From Planococcus shixiaomingii (GTDB taxonomy: Bacteria > Bacillota > Bacilli > Bacillales_A > Planococcaceae), in NCBI RefSeq assembly GCF_030413615.1, contig NZ_CP129236.1, forward strand, positions 1,286,001 to 1,350,000: a stretch of 64,000 bases of DNA, in the 5' to 3' direction. This document shows, piece after piece, positions 53,680 to 62,518 of this stretch. Both the position numbers and the translations under genes were made by a program. Position 1 is the stretch's first letter. The number at the start of each line of letters is the position of its first letter. Below the pieces are notes generated by a model. It saw only the letters and a list, made by a program, of their open reading frames with translations, searched no databases and had not been told where the DNA came from.

Positions 53680-56298
53680 ATGAAAGCTGGAGAATTGTTT
53701 GAACGCGCCCTGCTAGGCGAAAAGACGGCTTATGAAAAATGGAGCTTGTTGAACCATGAACCAATTGCTCGTTTCGGCTATCAAAATGGAATAACTGCCC
53801 CTCGACTACAAAAATTTCTGTTAGATGTATTTCGCCAGTTGCATAGCCAACTGCCTGCCGACTATAGAGATGAACAAGAAGCTGAAACGGCTTTATACAA
53901 AATTGCTGTCAGCCACTTGCCTGCTCACTGCACCAAAGAGCAGGGGAGCGATGACAAGCAGATTTTACGTTTTGAGGAAGACAGGGAAATTCATCTACTT
54001 ATACAAGAACTGGATGAAGAGGTGCGTATTCCACTCGTTTTATTTTATTTTCATAATAAATCTATCGATGAATTAGGTGATTTGCTCGAGCTTCCATCGC
54101 ACCTGGTGGACAATTCCATCAAAGAAGCCATTGTCACGCTGCAAGGAAAAATGCATTTGCAGAACCGGGAACAGGTGGAAAAACGTTTGGAGTTTCTAGG
54201 AGCTTCTTACAGCCGGTTTACCCCATCGTTTAATGAAGAGGAGCTATTTGCGGAACAAGAAACTGAAACTTCAATAGAAAAGGCGGCGGTAGAACCAAAA
54301 GCACCAGTGCAAAAAAGAACTGTGGCGGTTATCGGCCTGTCCTCGCTATTTTTGCTTGGGGTCATCGGAGCGTCTTTTGCGATGAATGATGACAACGTTG
54401 AAACGACTGCCGCTGCAGTGGAAGATGGAGAAATCAACAAGGCAACAGTGAAAGCCTGGAAAGCGGAATACAAAAAAATAAAAGAATCTTCTCCCGAGCG
54501 TTTAGGGATAACTCCCAAAGTTTATGAAAAATTGGAATTTGTCCAAAGAGCAGATGAAAAGTTTGAAAAGACGTTGAAAAAAAGCAATATTAAGAAATTC
54601 GAAGATGATCCAGAAGCGCTGCGTGAGCAGGTAGCAAAATTAATGCTAGCTATTGAAACGCCGAAAGGCATGCTTGAAACGCTGAATCAAACAACCATGG
54701 AGGAAAGCGAAACGGCAGAGTTCATGCAGTCGTTTGCTTTAAAAACTAAAGAGTTGATGGGTCTTGCGGATGCGGTCTTGCTTGAGCATGAAGATGCATT
54801 GTCCAACGCTTTTAGTCACGGAGAGTTTTCAGCTGAAAGCATACGGGTGCATAAAGAAAAGTATCCAAAAGAAGTGGGGGCATTGGTGGATTCGTTAAAC
54901 GAGTCGATGCTCTTTATTCAACCACATCCAACAGAAAAGCGGTTTTTAACAAGAAGAAATATGGAACTGTTCTACAGTAACCAACTTTACATGCAAGATA
55001 TATTCGGATATCAATATATAGCGCTGCTAGAAGGCGAGCCGTACTTTGATGAGGAAGACTTGTTATTGCCGGTTGAAGAGATGGCGTTTCACTTAACGCA
55101 AATCGAGCGGTATTTGGTTGATGCTGCAAAAAATTCCAACAAAGCTTTTGATGAATTCGAAGAAATCTTCTATCAAGCTTTTTGGCTGACTTTAAAAGGC
55201 AGTGAAGCCAACCCGGTCTTTGGTTCGGACGGAGTGGTAAAGGAAAATTATCAGGAAGCGTGGAACAACTTAATATCGGATGCTGCCAATCCTCTCGTTT
55301 TTGTTATGCTGCCAATTATTGAAGAAATGGAGGCAAGCGGCTGGAGAAAATCCGCCCATTATGATGCTTTAGCCTATCCCGATATAAGCGCGGCTCTTAA
55401 GATGGAGCAAAACGGGGAACTGGCCGCAAAATTGCCTAACGGGGATGTAAAGATAAAGCCGGCTTTTGTCGATATGAAAGATTTTTCATACGATCAAACC
55501 AAAAAGCTTTATAGTAAGTTTGCCGCTAATCACGACAAAAGCATCTTAAAAGATGTGCCGCCGCTTGATGTATTATTTATGTATCATTATGCCAATAAAA
55601 TAAAAGATTCGGAAACAATGTGGCATCTTCTAGCTGAAGACAAGCTAAAACCGTCTATTAAAGAATATAAGAAGGAATGGAAGCAGCAGCCTGATATTAC
55701 AGAAGAAGCGTTATGGGTTGAAGTCTATGGAGACTCGCTTTATCGGAGAAAAGATGAACTTTATCTTGAACCGATGATCAATTACCAAACTGAAAATGGC
55801 AGAATGCCGCCTTCGACTGTATTGGTTACAAAAAGAGACCATATTTGGTTAGTAAAAAACCAAATGTACGAAGCTTATTCGCTTGGAGGCAAAGAAAAAG
55901 AGTATGAAAATTTGATTGCGTCTCTTTACCAAGCATTTTCTGCCAAGCAGGAAGAGGCAATTTTAGAATCGGCGAGTCCAGGGGAAATAGCGGGCGTCTT
56001 TTTAAAAGCGGCGGAAGAAGAGGATTATACAACGATGTATGCTTTGCTGGAAGAACCGGCAAAAACGATTTCCTTAGAATCGTTTCGGCATCAAGTTGTT
56101 ACCCTCGATATTCCGGATTTTTCATCGCTTAAAAACCTGATTTTTACTTTGGATATGTACGAGTACGAAGATGACCAAAGGAGAGGGCATGTTCAGTTGG
56201 ATTTCGGTTCTGGCTCACCCGAATCCTATGAATTTTACGATTTTGGCATTGTAGAAACAGCGAAAGGCTGGCGTATGAGCGATATGAATGCATACTAA
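53680..56298 (+). CDS. membrane protein with sigma-70-like N-terminus and large external domain
   Basis: An 872-residue protein of unusual architecture. Residues 5-83 resemble ECF sigma region 2 (ELFERALLGEKTAYEKWSLL, FLLDVFRQLHSQLP, ALYKIAVSHL). Residues 103-158 resemble region 4 (IQELDEEVRIPLVLFYFHNK, then SIDELGDLLELPSHLVDNSI). A linker leads to one membrane span at about 213-235 (VAVIGLSSLFLLGVIGASFA) with basic residues on the N side, so the sigma-like head is cytoplasmic. The 640-residue external part is helical and ends in an NTF2-like segment (GVFLKAAEEEDYTTMYALLE). The start is ATG 53680 after AGGAGGAGG. Function is unknown; I infer a membrane-tethered regulator or sensor. Confidence 0.75.
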   Translation: MKAGELFERALLGEKTAYEKWSLLNHEPIARFGYQNGITAPRLQKFLLDVFRQLHSQLPADYRDEQEAETALYKIAVSHLPAHCTKEQGSDDKQILRFEEDREIHLLIQELDEEVRIPLVLFYFHNKSIDELGDLLELPSHLVDNSIKEAIVTLQGKMHLQNREQVEKRLEFLGASYSRFTPSFNEEELFAEQETETSIEKAAVEPKAPVQKRTVAVIGLSSLFLLGVIGASFAMNDDNVETTAAAVEDGEINKATVKAWKAEYKKIKESSPERLGITPKVYEKLEFVQRADEKFEKTLKKSNIKKFEDDPEALREQVAKLMLAIETPKGMLETLNQTTMEESETAEFMQSFALKTKELMGLADAVLLEHEDALSNAFSHGEFSAESIRVHKEKYPKEVGALVDSLNESMLFIQPHPTEKRFLTRRNMELFYSNQLYMQDIFGYQYIALLEGEPYFDEEDLLLPVEEMAFHLTQIERYLVDAAKNSNKAFDEFEEIFYQAFWLTLKGSEANPVFGSDGVVKENYQEAWNNLISDAANPLVFVMLPIIEEMEASGWRKSAHYDALAYPDISAALKMEQNGELAAKLPNGDVKIKPAFVDMKDFSYDQTKKLYSKFAANHDKSILKDVPPLDVLFMYHYANKIKDSETMWHLLAEDKLKPSIKEYKKEWKQQPDITEEALWVEVYGDSLYRRKDELYLEPMINYQTENGRMPPSTVLVTKRDHIWLVKNQMYEAYSLGGKEKEYENLIASLYQAFSAKQEEAILESASPGEIAGVFLKAAEEEDYTTMYALLEEPAKTISLESFRHQVVTLDIPDFSSLKNLIFTLDMYEYEDDQRRGHVQLDFGSGSPESYEFYDFGIVETAKGWRMSDMNAY

Positions 56299-56384
56299 TT
56301 TTACGCAGGGCTAATAACTGTGCTATAATATACAGATGCCAATAGGTGTACAGGATATTAGATAAGACTAGGAGCGGGTAGAAC

Positions 56385-56759
56385 ATGACAAAAACATATC
56401 AAACAGGCGACACAGTAATCGGTAAAGTAACAGGAATTCAGCCATACGGTGCATTCGTAGCACTAGACGAGCAAACTCAAGGGTTGGTTCACATTTCAGA
56501 AATTACTCACGGCTACGTAAAAGAAGTTAGCGAGTATTTGGCAGTTGGCCAAGAAGTAAACGTAAAGGTATTGGAAGTTGATGAAAAATCGAAAAAAATC
56601 AGCCTTTCAATCCGTGCGCTACAAGAACAGCCACCAGCTCCACAAAAAAGCGAAAAGCCAAAGCAATCTCTTCAGTCACATGTGAATGAAAATGATTCTG
56701 AAGGATTTAACTCTTTGAAAGACAAAATGCAAGAGTGGATCAACAAATCCGGTCAATAA
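56385..56759 (+). CDS. yugI: S1-domain RNA-binding protein YugI (general stress protein 13)
   Basis: A 124-residue protein with one S1 domain (about 5-78): GDTVIGKVTGIQPYGAFVAL, QGLVHISEITHGYVKEVSEY, VKVLEVDEKSKKISLSIRAL. A Pro/Lys/Gln-rich linker and a short helical tail follow. Homologues associate with the ribosome and belong to the general stress proteins. The start ATG follows GGAGCGGG. A terminator shared with the roc regulator lies downstream. Confidence 0.92.
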   Translation: MTKTYQTGDTVIGKVTGIQPYGAFVALDEQTQGLVHISEITHGYVKEVSEYLAVGQEVNVKVLEVDEKSKKISLSIRALQEQPPAPQKSEKPKQSLQSHVNENDSEGFNSLKDKMQEWINKSGQ

Positions 56760-56763
56760 TGAA

Positions 56764-56797
56764 ATGCGCAAGCGTCCGGGTAGCCCCGGCAAGCGCT
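56764..56797. repeat. short GC-rich palindromic element
   Basis: GCGCAAGCGTCCGGG is followed by TAG and CCCCGGCAAGCGCT, giving an imperfect hairpin that starts a few bases after the yugI stop. It does not look like the terminator, which comes later. It has the look of a dispersed intergenic palindrome, but no second copy was found in this window. Confidence 0.4.
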
Positions 56798-56817
56798 AAA
56801 GTTGAACAATAAAAAAC

Positions 56818-56850
56818 GAAGGGCAGATTTTCTGCCCTTCATTTTTTTTT
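56818..56850. terminator. bidirectional terminator between yugI and the roc regulator
   Basis: Perfect stem GAAGGGCAGA (56818-56827) / TCTGCCCTTC (56831-56840), A-run before and T-run after. Confidence 0.93.
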
Positions 56851-58149
56851 GATTTTTCTTAGCCGGTATTGCAGGTTTTGCCTGCTCATGCCAAGTGCGT
56901 TCGCCGCTTTGGTGACATTGCCGTTATACAAATCCATCGCTTTTTGCAGGTAATACATTTCAGCTTCAAACAAATACTCTTCTAACGGAAGCAATTCTTT
57001 TGTGCTATTAACAAGAAAATCTTCAGGAGCCAGTTTTCCTGGCCGTATTGATTTCGATTTGAAATACTGTGGCAGCAAATCCATTGTCACAATATCTTGT
57101 GTGGTCAGCATAGAAGTGATTTCATCGAGCAAAAGCTCAAGCTCTTTTAAATTGCCCGGCCAATCGTATTCTTGGAACAAGCGCGAGACCTCAGCATCCA
57201 TCCCTCTTACAATAGATCCGAAATTTTTGCGGTGCCGGGAAAAATAATCGGCTGCGAACGAAAAAATATCTTCTTTTCTTTTGCGCAGCGGCTCAAGCGG
57301 AATCGTCATTGCAGAAAAGAAGTAATACAGCTCTTTCAGCAATTTCCCCGAACCAATCAGTTCAACGGGGTCTTCACCGACGCTCGCAATAAAGCAGATA
57401 GAATCGCCGGATTGCTCTTGCACCAATGCATGAAGCTGTCCTTGCAAATGAAGCGGCAACAAGTCAATCCGTTCGCAGTAAAGAGTGCCGCCAGCCATAT
57501 TCGGCATATCAAGCAGCAATTGGTCAAGCAGGTGCTGATCTGTTCCATGGCAGAAAAGCGTATAAAACGGCCCATTTAAAGAAGAAGCCCGGTGAATCGC
57601 CTCTGCAATCAGCTCTTTGCCGGTTCCGGATTCACCGATCAATAACACAGGGAGCTTTGCTTTTGCAGCTTTCTCCGATGTGGCGATCACTTTTTTCATA
57701 CTGGGTGAAACTGCAGTAATTGTGTTGAACGTAATCGGTTCTTCGTATTTCCTTAAGGGCTGATACACCACTTTCTCAAGTGTAGTAACATCGCGGGATA
57801 ATTCGATTGCCCCAATCAATTCTTCATTTGAAAAAATTGGGTAGGTATCGTTGATTGTTGTGATTTCCTGTCCTTTACGATTCCAATACGTTTGCTTCAC
57901 GTTTAAAACGGAAGTTCCGCTTTGAAGCACTTTCAACAATGTGCTTTCTTGCTGCTCAAACCGGAACATCTCGAGAATAGAGCGGTCGACGAGCTCTTCA
58001 AAATCAAATCCTTCGATTTCTTTCATCTTGCTGTTGTAAATAATCGTTTTACCCTTCGAATCAACAGCATGAATGCCTACTGCCACGTGTTCTCCTGCAA
58101 ATTCAAAAAAGGGAGTCAAATCCACTTTATCGCTCGACAAATTAGTCAC
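56839..58149 (-). CDS. RocR-like AAA+ regulator lacking the GAFTGA loop
   Basis: A 436-residue regulator built like RocR/BkdR: a PAS domain (about 15-120), an AAA+ domain (about 145-360) and a Fis-type HTH at the end (NVTKAANALGMSRQNLQYRL). Walker A is intact (LLIGESGTGKELIAEAIH). The stretch between FCHGTDQHLL and MAGGTLYCERI is about 20 residues shorter than normal and lacks GAFTGA, the loop that contacts sigma-54. Walker B (usually GGTLFLDEI) reads GGTLYCERI. It is divergent from rocA, so it probably controls the roc genes, but not by the standard sigma-54 mechanism. Confidence 0.85.
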   Translation of the reverse strand: MTNLSSDKVDLTPFFEFAGEHVAVGIHAVDSKGKTIIYNSKMKEIEGFDFEELVDRSILEMFRFEQQESTLLKVLQSGTSVLNVKQTYWNRKGQEITTINDTYPIFSNEELIGAIELSRDVTTLEKVVYQPLRKYEEPITFNTITAVSPSMKKVIATSEKAAKAKLPVLLIGESGTGKELIAEAIHRASSLNGPFYTLFCHGTDQHLLDQLLLDMPNMAGGTLYCERIDLLPLHLQGQLHALVQEQSGDSICFIASVGEDPVELIGSGKLLKELYYFFSAMTIPLEPLRKRKEDIFSFAADYFSRHRKNFGSIVRGMDAEVSRLFQEYDWPGNLKELELLLDEITSMLTTQDIVTMDLLPQYFKSKSIRPGKLAPEDFLVNSTKELLPLEEYLFEAEMYYLQKAMDLYNGNVTKAANALGMSRQNLQYRLRKIKKK

Positions 58150-58185
58150 CTCAAAACAAATTTTCGCTTTTTAAATAAAAAGACT

Positions 58186-58255
58186 TGAATTATGCAACGA
58201 TCTTTTGCATTATTATAGATGGAAACAGTTTAATAGTGCAAATTTTTTTTGCGCT
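58186..58255 (+). promoter_or_regulatory. rocA promoter region with two TGCAAA palindromes
   Basis: Palindrome 1 is ATGCAA (58192-58197), 7 bases, TTGCAT (58205-58210). Palindrome 2 is AGTGCAAA (58235-58242), 5 bases, TTTGCGCT (58248-58255). A possible sigma-A promoter TTGAAT (58186-58191) with a 17-base spacer and CATTAT overlaps palindrome 1. I see no GG-N10-GC sigma-54 element in 58150-58284. The palindromes are likely sites for the divergent regulator, which is inferred. Confidence 0.55.
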
Positions 58256-58284
58256 AACTTATTCAAAACTCAAGGAGGATTTAC

Positions 58285-59829
58285 ATGATTCCCTATAAAC
58301 ACGAACCATTTACTGATTTTTCGATTGAAGAAAATCGTAATGCCTTTTTAGAAGGTCTAAAAACGGTTGAGGGCTATCTAGGCCAAGACTATCCGTTAAT
58401 CGTTGGCGGAGAGCGCATTATGACTGAAGATAAAATTGTTTCATTCAACCCGGCAAACAAAGAAGAAATCGTAGGCCGTGTATCTAAATCAAACAAAGAA
58501 ATTGCTGAACAAGCGATGCAAAGCGCTCTTGAAGCATTCAAAACATGGAAAAAAGTAAAACCTGAAGTGCGTGCAGACGTTCTTTTCAAAGCAGCAGCAA
58601 TTATTCGCCGCCGCAAACACGAATTTTCAGCACTATTAACAAAAGAAGCAGGCAAGCCATGGAACGAAGCAGATGCCGATACAGCAGAAGCAATTGACTT
58701 CCTTGAATACTACGCGCGTCAAATGCTTCGCTTAAAAGATGGCATGCCAGTTGAAAGCCGTCCAGGCGAATACAACCGTTATGACTATATTCCTTTAGGT
58801 GTTGGCGTTGTTATTTCTCCATGGAACTTTGCTTTTGCAATCATGGCGGGTACAACTGTAGCAGCGATGGTAACAGGGAACACTGTTCTATTGAAGCCAG
58901 CTTCTACAACTCCAGTTGTAGCTTACAAATTCATCGAAGTTTTGGAACAAGCGGGCATGCCAGCTGGCGTTGTTAACTTTATCCCAGGACCAGGCGCTGA
59001 AGTTGGAGACTATCTAGTAGATCACCCTAAAACACGCTTCATCTCATTCACTGGTTCTAGAGCAGTAGGACTTCGCATTGCAGACCGTTCTGCAAAAGTG
59101 AACGAAGGACAAGTTTGGATGAAACGTTTGATCGCTGAAATGGGCGGTAAAGATACAATGGTTATCGATAAAGAAGCAGATCTTGAACTAGCTGCTCAAT
59201 CTATCGTAAAATCAGCTTTCGGATTCAGTGGACAAAAATGTTCAGCAGCTTCACGCGCAGTAATCGTTGAAGATGTATACGACACAGTTCTTGACCGCGT
59301 TATCGAGTTGACAAAAGAATTGACAATCGGCAACCCGGAAGATCAATCCAACTTCATGGGCCCAGTTATCGATGCTGCAGCTTACAAGAAAATCATGGAC
59401 TATGTTGAAATCGGCAAAGAAGAAGGCCGCCTAGTTGCAGGTGGAACAGGCGACGATTCAACAGGTTACTTCGTGAACCCAACTATCATCGCTGATCTTG
59501 ATCCGAAATCTCGCATCATGCAAGAAGAAATCTTCGGACCAGTTATCGGAATTTCAAAAGCGAAAGATTTTGATGAAGCACTTGAAATTGCTAACAACAC
59601 AGAATACGGTTTGACTGGAGCGGTCATCACTACTAACCGCGACCACATCGAGCAAGCACGTGAAGAATTCCACGTAGGAAACCTTTACTTCAACCGTGGT
59701 TGTACAGGAGCGATTGTTGGTTACCAACCGTTTGGCGGATTCAATATGTCTGGAACAGACTCAAAAGCGGGCGGACCTGACTACTTGACTCTTCATATGC
59801 AAGCAAAAACAACTTCTGAAATGTTATAA
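58285..59829 (+). CDS. rocA: L-glutamate gamma-semialdehyde dehydrogenase RocA
   Basis: A 514-residue aldehyde dehydrogenase of the RocA/PutA type. It oxidises pyrroline-5-carboxylate/glutamate semialdehyde to glutamate with NAD+. The NAD fold has [20 protein letters not shown], the general base Glu is in AEMGGKD, and the nucleophile Cys is in [19 protein letters not shown]; the C-terminus has [19 protein letters not shown]. The start follows CAAGGAGG. It is the first of rocA-rocD-gdh, which together take ornithine to 2-oxoglutarate. Confidence 0.97.
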   Translation: MIPYKHEPFTDFSIEENRNAFLEGLKTVEGYLGQDYPLIVGGERIMTEDKIVSFNPANKEEIVGRVSKSNKEIAEQAMQSALEAFKTWKKVKPEVRADVLFKAAAIIRRRKHEFSALLTKEAGKPWNEADADTAEAIDFLEYYARQMLRLKDGMPVESRPGEYNRYDYIPLGVGVVISPWNFAFAIMAGTTVAAMVTGNTVLLKPASTTPVVAYKFIEVLEQAGMPAGVVNFIPGPGAEVGDYLVDHPKTRFISFTGSRAVGLRIADRSAKVNEGQVWMKRLIAEMGGKDTMVIDKEADLELAAQSIVKSAFGFSGQKCSAASRAVIVEDVYDTVLDRVIELTKELTIGNPEDQSNFMGPVIDAAAYKKIMDYVEIGKEEGRLVAGGTGDDSTGYFVNPTIIADLDPKSRIMQEEIFGPVIGISKAKDFDEALEIANNTEYGLTGAVITTNRDHIEQAREEFHVGNLYFNRGCTGAIVGYQPFGGFNMSGTDSKAGGPDYLTLHMQAKTTSEML

Positions 59830-59840
59830 TTTACCAAACT

Positions 59841-59870
59841 AAAAGGCGGACCACAAGTCTGCCTTTTTTT
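59841..59870 (+). terminator. terminator or attenuator between rocA and rocD
   Basis: Stem AAAAGGCGGAC / GTCTGCCTTTT with one G-T pair and a T-run; just 20 bases before rocD, so it may allow partial readthrough. Confidence 0.75.
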
Positions 59871-59889
59871 AAAACAAGGAGGAAATTCA

Positions 59890-61083
59890 ATGACTATTAC
59901 AGAACAGATTATCGAGCAAACTGAAAAATACGGTGCACCTAACTACCACCCACTTCCAATAGTAATTTCAGAAGCGGAAGGCGTTTGGGTAAAGGATCCT
60001 GAAGGCAACAAATTTATGGACATGCTTTCTGCATATTCAGCTGTAAACCAAGGACACCGTCACCCTAAAATTATTCAAGCTCTTAAAGATCAGGCTGATC
60101 GCGTAACATTGACATCACGTGCGTTTCATAATGATAAATTAGCTCCTTGGTACGAAATGATCTGCGAAATGTCTGGAAAAGAAATGGCGCTTCCAATGAA
60201 CACTGGAGCTGAAGCTGTGGAAACAGCATTTAAAGCTGCTCGCCGTTGGGCATATGATGTAAAAGGCGTTGAAGAAAACAAAGCAGAGATCATTGCGTGT
60301 GAAGGGAATTTTCACGGCCGTACTATGACAGCGGTTTCTTTATCTTCTGATTCTGATTACCGTAAAGGCTTTGGCCCGATGCTTCCTGGCATCAACATTA
60401 TTCCGTTTGGTGATATCGAAGCTTTGGAAAATGCAATTACTCCAAACACGGCTGCATTTTTAGTTGAACCAATTCAAGGTGAAGCCGGCATTATTATTCC
60501 TCCAAAAGGTTTCTTGAAAGCAGCAAGAGAACTTTGCCGTGAAAACAATGTATTGTTTATTGCCGACGAAATTCAAGCAGGCCTTGCTCGCACTGGGAAA
60601 ATGTTCGCTTGCGAATGGGAAGACGTAAACCCGGATATGTACATATTGGGTAAAGCACTAGGCGGAGGCGTATTCCCGATTTCTTGCGTTGTAGCTGACC
60701 ACGAAGTCCTTGGTGTCTTTAACCCTGGTTCTCACGGTTCTACTTTCGGTGGAAACCCACTTGCATGTGCAGTATCTATTGCATCTTTGGAAGTATTGAA
60801 AGACGAAAAACTGGCGGACCGTTCACTTGAATTAGGAGAATATTTCATGGAGAAATTGCGTGAAATTGATCATTCTTCTATTAAAGAAGTACGTGGACGC
60901 GGATTGTTCATCGGCATGGAATTGACTGAAGCGGCAAGACCTTACTGTGAACAATTGAAAGAATTAGGTCTTCTATGCAAAGAAACACACGATACAGTTA
61001 TCCGTTTTGCTCCACCTTTGATCATTAAAAAAGAAGAGCTGGATTGGGCAATCGAACGCATTCAAAAAGTCTTCTCCAATTAA
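59890..61083 (+). CDS. rocD: ornithine aminotransferase RocD
   Basis: A 397-residue class III PLP aminotransferase. It converts ornithine and 2-oxoglutarate to glutamate semialdehyde and glutamate. The PLP lysine lies in [17 protein letters not shown], the cofactor loop in [18 protein letters not shown], and [18 protein letters not shown] is typical of OAT. It provides the substrate for RocA upstream. The start ATG follows CAAGGAGG. Confidence 0.97.
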   Translation: MTITEQIIEQTEKYGAPNYHPLPIVISEAEGVWVKDPEGNKFMDMLSAYSAVNQGHRHPKIIQALKDQADRVTLTSRAFHNDKLAPWYEMICEMSGKEMALPMNTGAEAVETAFKAARRWAYDVKGVEENKAEIIACEGNFHGRTMTAVSLSSDSDYRKGFGPMLPGINIIPFGDIEALENAITPNTAAFLVEPIQGEAGIIIPPKGFLKAARELCRENNVLFIADEIQAGLARTGKMFACEWEDVNPDMYILGKALGGGVFPISCVVADHEVLGVFNPGSHGSTFGGNPLACAVSIASLEVLKDEKLADRSLELGEYFMEKLREIDHSSIKEVRGRGLFIGMELTEAARPYCEQLKELGLLCKETHDTVIRFAPPLIIKKEELDWAIERIQKVFSN

Positions 61084-61165
61084 CAAATGCATCCCAATTG
61101 GAAAGTAAAGTATGTTACACTAGGTGCGCGGCAATTACTATATTACAAAGAGGCGAAATTATATA

Positions 61166-62410
61166 ATGGCTGAAAACTTGAACTTATTGACGTCAACGCA
61201 GAATGTTATTAAAACTGCATTGGATAAGCTCGGATACGAAGAATCGATGTATGAACTTCTAAAAGAACCAATGCGCATTATGGAAGTCCGTATTCCAGTA
61301 AAAATGGATGATGGAAAGACAAAAGTGTATACTGGTTTCCGTGCTCAACACAATGATGCAGTTGGACCGACAAAAGGGGGCATTCGTTTCCACCCGGATG
61401 TCAATCGTGAAGAAGTCATGGCTCTTTCAATGTGGATGACTTTAAAATGTGGCATTGTTGAACTTCCGTATGGCGGTGCAAAAGGCGGAATCATTTGTGA
61501 TCCTCGCGAAATGTCTATGCGGGAAATTGAACAATTGAGCCGTGGATATGTTCGGGCCATTAGCCAAATTGTTGGACCAAACAAAGATATTCCAGCTCCT
61601 GATGTTTTCACAAACTCTCAAATCATGGCTTGGATGTTTGATGAGTACAGCAAAATCGATGAATTCAATTCACCTGGTTTCATTACCGGTAAACCGATTG
61701 TTCTTGGCGGATCTCAAGGACGCGATAAAGCGACTGCTCAAGGTGTAACGATTTGCATCTATGAAGCTGCGAAAAAACGCGGTCTTGACATCAAAGGCGC
61801 ACGTATAGTTATTCAAGGGTTTGGTAACGCAGGAAGCTTTTTAGCGAAGATTTTGTATGATGCTGGAGCGAAAATTGTTGGTATTTCCGATGCTTATGGT
61901 GCACTTCATGATCCAGATGGTTTGGACATTGAGTATTTGTTGGATCGCCGTGACAGTTTCGGAACGGTTACGACTTTGTTCGACAACAAAATTACAAACA
62001 AAGAATTGTTTGAGTTGGATTGCGACATTCTTGTACCTGCAGCGATCTCAAACCAAATTACAGCAGATAACGCAGCGGACATCAAAGCTTCTATTATTGT
62101 AGAAGCTGCAAATGGTCCAACTACTGCAGAAGCAACGAAAATCTTGACAGAACGCGGAATTCTATTGGTGCCGGATGTATTGGCGAGTGCTGGTGGAGTT
62201 ACGGTATCTTACTTTGAATGGGTTCAAAATAACCAAGGCTATTACTGGACACCAGAAGAAGTAGATGAAAAATTGACTAAAAAATTAGTGGATGCGTTTG
62301 AAAACGTTTATAACGTTGCCACTACGCGAAATATCGATATGCGTTTAGCTGCCTATATGGTTGGCGCTCGCCGTACTGCTGAAGCTTCTCGCTTCCGTGG
62401 CTGGGTTTAA
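61166..62410 (+). CDS. rocG: NAD-specific glutamate dehydrogenase (RocG/GudB)
   Basis: A 414-residue hexameric-type glutamate dehydrogenase that deaminates glutamate to 2-oxoglutarate. The substrate site is GGIRFHPDVN and the catalytic lysine is in PYGGAKGGIICDPR. The Rossmann motif is VIQGFGNAGSFLAKIL. The frame begins at 61124, but ATG 61166 after GAGGCG gives the usual MAENLNLL start. It completes the arginine/ornithine degradation path. By sequence alone RocG and GudB cannot be separated; location in the roc cluster favours RocG. Confidence 0.95.
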   Translation: MAENLNLLTSTQNVIKTALDKLGYEESMYELLKEPMRIMEVRIPVKMDDGKTKVYTGFRAQHNDAVGPTKGGIRFHPDVNREEVMALSMWMTLKCGIVELPYGGAKGGIICDPREMSMREIEQLSRGYVRAISQIVGPNKDIPAPDVFTNSQIMAWMFDEYSKIDEFNSPGFITGKPIVLGGSQGRDKATAQGVTICIYEAAKKRGLDIKGARIVIQGFGNAGSFLAKILYDAGAKIVGISDAYGALHDPDGLDIEYLLDRRDSFGTVTTLFDNKITNKELFELDCDILVPAAISNQITADNAADIKASIIVEAANGPTTAEATKILTERGILLVPDVLASAGGVTVSYFEWVQNNQGYYWTPEEVDEKLTKKLVDAFENVYNVATTRNIDMRLAAYMVGARRTAEASRFRGWV

Positions 62411-62417
62411 TATTTAG

Positions 62418-62452
62418 AAAAACCGTCTGGAAATTTTCCAGACGGTTTTTTT
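62418..62452 (+). terminator. intrinsic terminator after rocG
   Basis: Stem AAAAACCGTCTGGAAA / TTTCCAGACGGTTTTT and T-run. Confidence 0.94.
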
Positions 62453-62518
62453 GCGCTTAAATTTTTGCATTTATATGGAGAAAACTCCATAATATAAAAC
62501 GAATAGGAGGATGAAAAC

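Noticed and set aside
56839..58149. Full sigma-54-dependent RocR
   Set aside because: The domain order is right, but the GAFTGA loop is missing and Walker B is degenerate, so the standard mechanism should not be assigned.
58150..58284. Sigma-54 promoter (-24/-12) for rocA
   Set aside because: No GG-N10-GC pair in a suitable context was found on the plus strand.
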